A stretch of DNA of 38,215 nt, taken from an uncultured Bacteroidales bacterium. Its GTDB lineage: Bacteria; Bacteroidota; Bacteroidia; Bacteroidales; Paludibacteraceae. A program made the translations under genes and the position numbers. Positions 32,865 to 38,215 of the stretch are shown here, one piece after another. The stretch covers positions 1-38,215 of the forward strand of contig CAMIZK010000009.1 in assembly GCA_946403315.1 (NCBI GenBank). The letters run 5' to 3'. The number at the start of each line of letters is the position of its first letter. Within the stretch, counting starts at the first letter, position 1. The notes below the pieces were generated by a model that was not told where the DNA came from, searched no databases, and saw only the letters and a list, made by a program, of their open reading frames with translations.

Positions 32865-33338
32865 ATGAGAAAAATAGTATTCTTATTCACCCTTTTACTG
32901 GCCGTCGTGCTGCATGTTTCGGCAGTGGAGCAGAATGTAGTAGCCGTCTATCAGCAGGACGGACAAAAGGCGCTGTTTGCGTTTGCAGACCAGCCCGAAG
33001 TGACGTACACAGCCACGGACCTGGTGTTAACGACCACCAAGACCTCGGTGCAGTATCCGATCTCGCAGTTGAAGAAACTCCAGTTTGAGATGGCAGAGAT
33101 GCCGGAAGGTCTCGATGAGGTGTTGGCGGATCAACGCTTCTCGTTCCGCGACGGCAGTATTGTCATTGAAGGCGGCGAACCGAACTCACTGGTCAATATC
33201 TACTCGGTATCCGGTGCGCTGACTGCGCAGTATAGGCTCGACTCAAACGGCGATGCGGTCATCCCGATGCAGGGACTGAGCGGTCAACCCTATATCTTCG
33301 CTAACGGAAGTATCACCTTTAAATTCATCGCACAATGA
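32865..33338 (+). CDS. Small secreted protein with T9SS-like C-terminal domain
   Basis: The 157-residue protein has a signal peptide (about 1-20, ending SA). A small beta domain follows (about 22-80, including YPISQLKKLQF), and the C-terminal domain has a type-A sorting pattern (VNIYSVSGALTAQYRLD...GQPYIFANGSITFKFIA). Similar beta domains ending in a 'SITF'-like strand occur in the downstream protease (ALPAERVDSITF). Its stop codon overlaps the ATG of the protease gene (ATGA at 33335-33338), so translation is coupled. It may be a sorting partner or chaperone for the protease, which lacks an obvious tail (inference). Confidence 0.78.
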   Translation: MRKIVFLFTLLLAVVLHVSAVEQNVVAVYQQDGQKALFAFADQPEVTYTATDLVLTTTKTSVQYPISQLKKLQFEMAEMPEGLDEVLADQRFSFRDGSIVIEGGEPNSLVNIYSVSGALTAQYRLDSNGDAVIPMQGLSGQPYIFANGSITFKFIAQ

Positions 33339-36300
33339 GACGGTTTCTTTTAGCTATCAGCATTCAGCTTTCAGTATTCAGCCTTTTGGCGGCAGACATC
33401 ACGCCGAATGAGGCAATTCGGATTGCGAATGATTTTGTGCAGCACGATCAGACGGCGAAAGCGAACATTCGTCGTGCGCCGGCAGGTACCAAAGTCAGTC
33501 CGACTATTGCGCATAAGATGCCTTCGCTCGTGGCGCAGAACAAGGATAATGTCTATATCGTCAACTTAGGCGATAACCAAGGCTTTGTAGTCGTATCGGG
33601 CGAAGACGGTGCTACCGCCGAGATCCTCGGTTACTGCGATCATGGTTCGTTTGATATTGACAATGCACCGGTTCAATTCCTCGACCTGCTGAAGGAGTAT
33701 TCCGATGGTATCGACAGCCTGCGTCAGGATCCGTCGTTGGCGCGTCCGCAACTGCCGGCACAGGTACAGTCTTCCGTGCCGTCCTACATGGGCAAAGTGA
33801 TCATAGGTCCGCTACTCACTACCAGGTGGAACCAATGGGCGCCGTACAATAACTTATGTCCCGCCAATGCCAATGAGGCTTATGAGAGCTTTTACGGTGG
33901 ACATTGTCCTTCAGGTTGCGTGCCGACTGCGGTAGCGCAGGTGATGAACTATTGGAAATGGCCCAAGCAGGGCAAAGGACAGATCTATGTCGGGTGGTCC
34001 GCTGAGACGGGGAACCAATACGAAGATTTTCCTGTCCATACCTACGACTGGGACCACATGCTCGATGCGTACGGTTGGACCTTTGGAGAGTACGGTTCCA
34101 GTTTTTATGCCTCTTACTCCTATACGGAAGCACAAGCGGTTGCCCAACTGATGGCGGATGTAGGCAAAGCGATGGCGACGCTCTACTGCCAACCGAACGG
34201 TAGTCCGACGGGATTCACTTCGCAAGCCTTGGTGGATAATTTCAGTTACGAACCCGGTATAGAGATGATCTCCGGCACCAAGGCAGCCGACGTGCGCGGC
34301 ATACTGATGAACGAACTCGATGCCAAGCGGCCTGTGCTCTATGCCGGACAGCCGGATCAAGGCGACGGGCACGCACTCGTCTGCGACGGTTATACGGCGA
34401 ACGGTTATTTCCATTTCAACTACGGTTGGGGTGGGCAGAACGACGGTTTCTACCGGCTCTCTGCCATACCGATCTACATCAATCACGTGCAAGTGATGAC
34501 CAATGTGCGGCCGTACGATGCAGAAGAGAAAGAGATCGGTAACATCAAGTACGGTCTGCTGGCGAATGGAACGGCGGACGTCCTGAGTTACCTCGGCGGA
34601 GGAATGGGCGCACAGAACGGCGCCTTGATCATCCCCGATTCGGTCACCGACCCTGACACCGGCAACCGATACGCAGTCACGCATATACGCAAGGAGTCCT
34701 TCTACAACGTCGGCCATTTCACCAAGATCGTGATGGGCAATCATATCGAAGCCATCGACCCCATCTCTTTCCTCTTCACCACCATCGACACGCTGGTGCT
34801 GAGCGATAAGATGGAAGTAGTGCCCGAACAAGCCTTCCAATTGACTGAAATCAAACATCTGACCATCGGCGAGAACATCAAGTTCATCGGCAAACGCGCG
34901 TTCTATCTTTGTAATCTTTACGGCGGTATTATTTGCAAAAGCAGACAGGTAGAATTGGACACGGAATCTTTTGCTATGACACGGCCTAAACACAGCGATT
35001 GGGAAGACGGCATCATCAAAATAAACAAGAGAGCCTTTGATGGTGCTGAGCTCGGTGCCAGTGTTAATTTTCGCAACTTGGAAGTATTGGAAGATTCGGC
35101 TACTTCCGGCGGTTATTGGGGAAGTGCCGGCAATTCAAAGTTCTTCCGCATAGGTTCCAAAGTACGCGAGATTGCGCCATCTGCTTTTGACGGATTGTAC
35201 CAAAACGGTATCATTCCTTTCCTTATAGTGGATAATGACAATCCGTATTACACTTCTTCATGGAATCCTATCATTTACAACAAAGATACCACCCGCGTCA
35301 TCATCGCCCTTGCTAATCCAAGTTCAGGCGAGTGGCCGGACAAAATCATCAAACTGGAACCCGGTTGCGCACGCGGGTCGGGAAGCTTTTATATCCCGCC
35401 TACCGTCGTCGATATGGAAGGAGCGTTCAAGGATTACAAGGCTTCGCAGTACAGTTACTCGGAGATCACCTGCCCGATCATGGTGCCGCCGGTGATCACT
35501 GATGCCACTTTCTCCGATGAGATGTTCGAAAGACCCCTCATCCTGCGCGTACCGCCCGGCACGGAAACACTCTACGCGGAAGCGCCCGGATGGCGTAAGT
35601 TCGGGGAAAACATCCAACCGATGTACGAAGAGTTCACACCCCTTCCGCCGCAAGACCTGCACTATCACATGCAACTGCATAGCGACACCATCAATACCTC
35701 TGCTGCTGTCGCGGACATCAGCAACATGCGTATGACGGAAGACGAGAACGGCGATCCGGTTGTCACCTTGAGCGTCAACGGTCGCGAAGACATCGCGCTG
35801 CCTGCCGAACGCGTGGACAGCATCACCTTCAAGCCCGGATTTATCTATGAGAACGCGGAGATATTCTCCATCAATGACTCCAACCTCACCGTCAACGCAC
35901 AGAAATGCTCCATCACTTTCGATGCCACCACTTTCGACGACAGCGTGCAGATATGCGTCCGTAACTCTGTGCTCTTACCCCGTCCGTCCGAAGGTGTCAC
36001 CGGCGGTATCGGTATCGATATCAGTATGTTAGCCGACTCCGGACTGGTACACGGACTGAGCGGTATTGCCAAGATCACCATCCCACTCCAAGTGCCTGCC
36101 GACCAAGCCGTCGGTGCCGCGTACTACAACGAGCAGACCGGCGAATGGGAACCCGTCTATATGCAGTACAACCGCGAGACAGGTACCGCTACCATCCTCA
36201 CCGACCACCTCTCTTTCTACTCCGTCGTTACTTTCCTCAACGAGCGCTCCAAGGGCGAACTCTTCGAAGCTCTGCGCGAGATACCCGCTTTGTACGCGTG

Positions 36301-38158
36301 GGATGAAGGAACGAAGTTGCTGCTGAAGATCCTCGAGTCCGACGACCCGAAAGTGGAGGAAGCGCTGCAGTTCAAGAACGAGATGGGGCTTTGGCAGTCT
36401 TTGGGTCTCGACGGTTTCTATAACGGTGCGGTCAGCATCTCCGAACCCCTCTTCGGCTTCAAACCCGAAGCGATCGACAATGCCGTCACCATCATGGGTG
36501 AGATAGGTACGGCAATGACCATCCTCGACGTGGTGCGAGCGGACCTCCAAGGCGATAACATCAGCGTAGCTGCCAATACCATCAAGGTCATCATGGCGAA
36601 GACTGCCGGTGCGGCTGCCACCTATATCGGTACACCTGTCATGGCGGCGTCTATGAGTCTGGTGGCCTTCATCGGCGTAGCACTGGAGAAATTCGGCACG
36701 ACCGTACAAGAGTTTAAAGCAGACTATTTCCGTACGGCATACCGGTATTATTACAGTATGGAGGGTTATCGCGCACTTAGTCCCGACTCCAGGTATAACA
36801 ACGATGTCAACGGCAAGGACAAACCGCATGGTTACTTCCGCACCACCAAAGACTGGTACGATTATTTCTACCCCGCTTTTGTGGAAGCGAATATGAACGA
36901 GACGCGTCTGCAGGCCTATATCGAGCAGTCCGTACGGGTTTATTGCGACCAGTTCTGGACCGAGACCGCTGACCTGCAGACCTGGGCATTTGCCGAGGCG
37001 CGCAGACAAGGATTCCAGTCCTTCTGGGATGCCACCGAAGCGCTCAAAGAGCAGATCTCCAACGAGTACTACGCAGAATTGATGAACGGTGCGCTCACCA
37101 GCGTTTTTGCAGCGCTGCGCAATAACCAGATCGTGCAAGCCAACAACCGTGCCGTAGCCAAGATCAACAATATGGCGAAATGGATGAACAAGAAAGTGGC
37201 GTTCCGTATCATCGATTCGTCCTGCAGGGAAGGTGAACGATCACAGTTCGCAGGCCGCATGATCGGTTTTGACAACCTGCCTGACGACCTCGCCGACCCG
37301 CAGAGTTGGCGCAAACCCATCGGTGAGGACGGCAAAGTGCCGCTGGGTTGGTTCACAACCTACGCGCTGGTGCGTAATATGATGCCCTTCCAGATCACCC
37401 TCTTCGACGAGAAAGGTGAACCCGAGAAAGTGTTTGATTTCCAACTGGACGGCGTAGCTGACAAGACCATCATCGACATCGATCCTGCTACGCAGGGCGT
37501 TCGTGCGACCACCAAGCACCTCGATGACCTCAAACTGAACTACCAACCGCAAGCCATCATGTTCTACAGTTCGGGCTACGATATGCGCGATCAGTATGCG
37601 GATTCGATTGTCGGCGAGTATGTCTATATCAACGATTCCATCGAGTACTATAAGAACGTGCGCTACCGGACCGAGTTGGAGAAATTCTTCAACGCGCATA
37701 ATTACATCACCGTCGATTCGACGGACAACTACACGCTCGGCGATGACATCACCGGTAAGTTCGTCGGTGACAAAGCGTCCGGTCAGTTCACTATCAATAC
37801 CGACCACCGCTACCTCTACCGCACCCTGCAGCAGTTCGTCGATACCTGGAACAACCCCAAGGCCGATTGGGTGGATCGCTTCCGGCATGTGTTGAGCGGA
37901 TCCATGAAGCATCAGATCGCCTGCCGATACACCATCCAGCGCCGGAAAGAGGAAGACCACTACGAATACGATATCACCTATACCGGCGAAGGAGCATACG
38001 ACCTGACCGTCCGCTATATCACGCATTTCAACAAGACCATCGATTGGTCCGGCATGGTGGAAGGCGAAGCCAATTCGATTGCTATCGACGACCTCAGCGT
38101 CGGTCCCGTCTCCAATGGAGGTGAAGTGACCCTCGAGTATAAAACTACGCTCAAATAA
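33335..38158 (+). CDS. Spi/C10 (streptopain-family) protease with LRR and large C-terminal region
   Basis: The 1607-residue protein has a signal peptide (about 1-20). A Spi-type inhibitory propeptide (about 22-140) precedes a C10 cysteine protease domain (about 150-390) with catalytic Cys195 in GCVPTAVAQVMNYW and His346 in DGHALVCDG, then FHFNYGWGG. BspA-like LRR repeats follow (about 445-600). A ZU5-like beta region (about 830-960) comes before a long helical segment (about 965-1290) with a hydrophobic Ala/Gly-rich stretch near 1080-1118. The last 300 residues are beta-rich and unrecognised. No clear T9SS tail is present. Relatives such as Prevotella interpain degrade host proteins. The start overlaps the upstream stop. 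Confidence 0.88.
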   Translation: MRRFLLAISIQLSVFSLLAADITPNEAIRIANDFVQHDQTAKANIRRAPAGTKVSPTIAHKMPSLVAQNKDNVYIVNLGDNQGFVVVSGEDGATAEILGYCDHGSFDIDNAPVQFLDLLKEYSDGIDSLRQDPSLARPQLPAQVQSSVPSYMGKVIIGPLLTTRWNQWAPYNNLCPANANEAYESFYGGHCPSGCVPTAVAQVMNYWKWPKQGKGQIYVGWSAETGNQYEDFPVHTYDWDHMLDAYGWTFGEYGSSFYASYSYTEAQAVAQLMADVGKAMATLYCQPNGSPTGFTSQALVDNFSYEPGIEMISGTKAADVRGILMNELDAKRPVLYAGQPDQGDGHALVCDGYTANGYFHFNYGWGGQNDGFYRLSAIPIYINHVQVMTNVRPYDAEEKEIGNIKYGLLANGTADVLSYLGGGMGAQNGALIIPDSVTDPDTGNRYAVTHIRKESFYNVGHFTKIVMGNHIEAIDPISFLFTTIDTLVLSDKMEVVPEQAFQLTEIKHLTIGENIKFIGKRAFYLCNLYGGIICKSRQVELDTESFAMTRPKHSDWEDGIIKINKRAFDGAELGASVNFRNLEVLEDSATSGGYWGSAGNSKFFRIGSKVREIAPSAFDGLYQNGIIPFLIVDNDNPYYTSSWNPIIYNKDTTRVIIALANPSSGEWPDKIIKLEPGCARGSGSFYIPPTVVDMEGAFKDYKASQYSYSEITCPIMVPPVITDATFSDEMFERPLILRVPPGTETLYAEAPGWRKFGENIQPMYEEFTPLPPQDLHYHMQLHSDTINTSAAVADISNMRMTEDENGDPVVTLSVNGREDIALPAERVDSITFKPGFIYENAEIFSINDSNLTVNAQKCSITFDATTFDDSVQICVRNSVLLPRPSEGVTGGIGIDISMLADSGLVHGLSGIAKITIPLQVPADQAVGAAYYNEQTGEWEPVYMQYNRETGTATILTDHLSFYSVVTFLNERSKGELFEALREIPALYAWDEGTKLLLKILESDDPKVEEALQFKNEMGLWQSLGLDGFYNGAVSISEPLFGFKPEAIDNAVTIMGEIGTAMTILDVVRADLQGDNISVAANTIKVIMAKTAGAAATYIGTPVMAASMSLVAFIGVALEKFGTTVQEFKADYFRTAYRYYYSMEGYRALSPDSRYNNDVNGKDKPHGYFRTTKDWYDYFYPAFVEANMNETRLQAYIEQSVRVYCDQFWTETADLQTWAFAEARRQGFQSFWDATEALKEQISNEYYAELMNGALTSVFAALRNNQIVQANNRAVAKINNMAKWMNKKVAFRIIDSSCREGERSQFAGRMIGFDNLPDDLADPQSWRKPIGEDGKVPLGWFTTYALVRNMMPFQITLFDEKGEPEKVFDFQLDGVADKTIIDIDPATQGVRATTKHLDDLKLNYQPQAIMFYSSGYDMRDQYADSIVGEYVYINDSIEYYKNVRYRTELEKFFNAHNYITVDSTDNYTLGDDITGKFVGDKASGQFTINTDHRYLYRTLQQFVDTWNNPKADWVDRFRHVLSGSMKHQIACRYTIQRRKEEDHYEYDITYTGEGAYDLTVRYITHFNKTIDWSGMVEGEANSIAIDDLSVGPVSNGGEVTLEYKTTLK
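33355..33382. repeat. Heptamer array in the protease signal peptide
   Basis: Four units (TATCAGC, ATTCAGC, TTTCAGT, ATTCAGC) encode the hydrophobic part of the signal peptide. Confidence 0.78.
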
Positions 38159-38215
38159 CGTAACTATGTACGTGCATTAGGGCACCGCCATAGGGTGCAT
38201 TCAATCAGGGAGATA
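38159..38215. other. Right-edge intergenic segment
   Basis: The 57 bases after the protease stop contain a possible short hairpin (GCACC/GGTGC around 38183-38199) and two GTGCATT copies. There is no T-run, and the window ends before the next feature. Confidence 0.3.

Noticed and set aside
33911..38026. Long minus-strand open frames (33911-34993, 36029-37138, 37241-38026) opposite the protease gene
   Set aside because: They are shadows of the 1607-residue gene; no motifs or promoters were seen.

Overview
The window looks like a chromosomal segment of an anaerobic Bacteroidales bacterium. The evidence is: (i) promoters of the Bacteroidetes type (TTTG, 20-bp spacer, TAnnTTTG) upstream of most transcription units; (ii) PorX, the response regulator of the type IX secretion system (T9SS), together with several secreted proteins ending in T9SS-like C-terminal signals; (iii) BspA-type leucine-rich repeats, a Spi/C10 protease and DUF4874/DUF4832 proteins; (iv) ATP-dependent PEP carboxykinase. 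No tRNA, rRNA, CRISPR array, integrase or transposase was seen.

Layout. 1-3757 (+): a gene fragment, a small membrane protein, a lipoprotein, pckA and a four-helix membrane protein. 12664-3761 (-): nine tightly packed genes that probably form one operon from a single promoter: TerB-DnaJ protein, CNNM/CorC-like protein, smpB, sirtuin, gpmI, PASTA protein, rluD-type synthase, porX, and an EEP-family phosphatase. 12801-16664 (+), divergent from that operon: a secreted DUF4874/DUF4832 protein, a HAD phosphatase, a NahK-like sugar kinase and a CBM9-like protein, possibly a glycan-salvage unit. 22794-16651 (-): two large secreted beta-helix proteins, one with a metallophosphoesterase domain, and between them a 44-residue small protein. 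23072-24133 (+): a membrane-anchored AraC regulator divergent from that operon. 24348-25556 (+): an AAA/DUF4143 ATPase preceded by a duplicated 53-bp foldback element. 25748-31338 (+): a cell-surface operon (BspA LRR protein, two secreted proteins, outer-membrane barrel). 31428-32582 (+): a YhcG-like nuclease. 32865-38158 (+): a small secreted protein coupled to a 1607-residue C10 protease/LRR protein.

Four patterns go beyond the gene list. First, at least sixteen short arrays of degenerate tandem repeats, all with a 7-bp period but different unit sequences, sit at gene junctions, in signal peptides and in linkers; several supply stop or start codons. Second, in the surface operon the same type of InlB-like repeat is cut at the same point at both gene junctions, so each protein ends with the first part of a repeat and the next secreted protein begins with the rest. 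Third, the BspA gene and the C10 protease operon share a twin 18-bp element with a 21-bp period, placed identically against the -7 box and replacing the -33 box. Fourth, seven promoters conserve the sequence of their 20-bp spacer, not only the two boxes.

All functional calls were made by reading motifs by eye; no database search was run.
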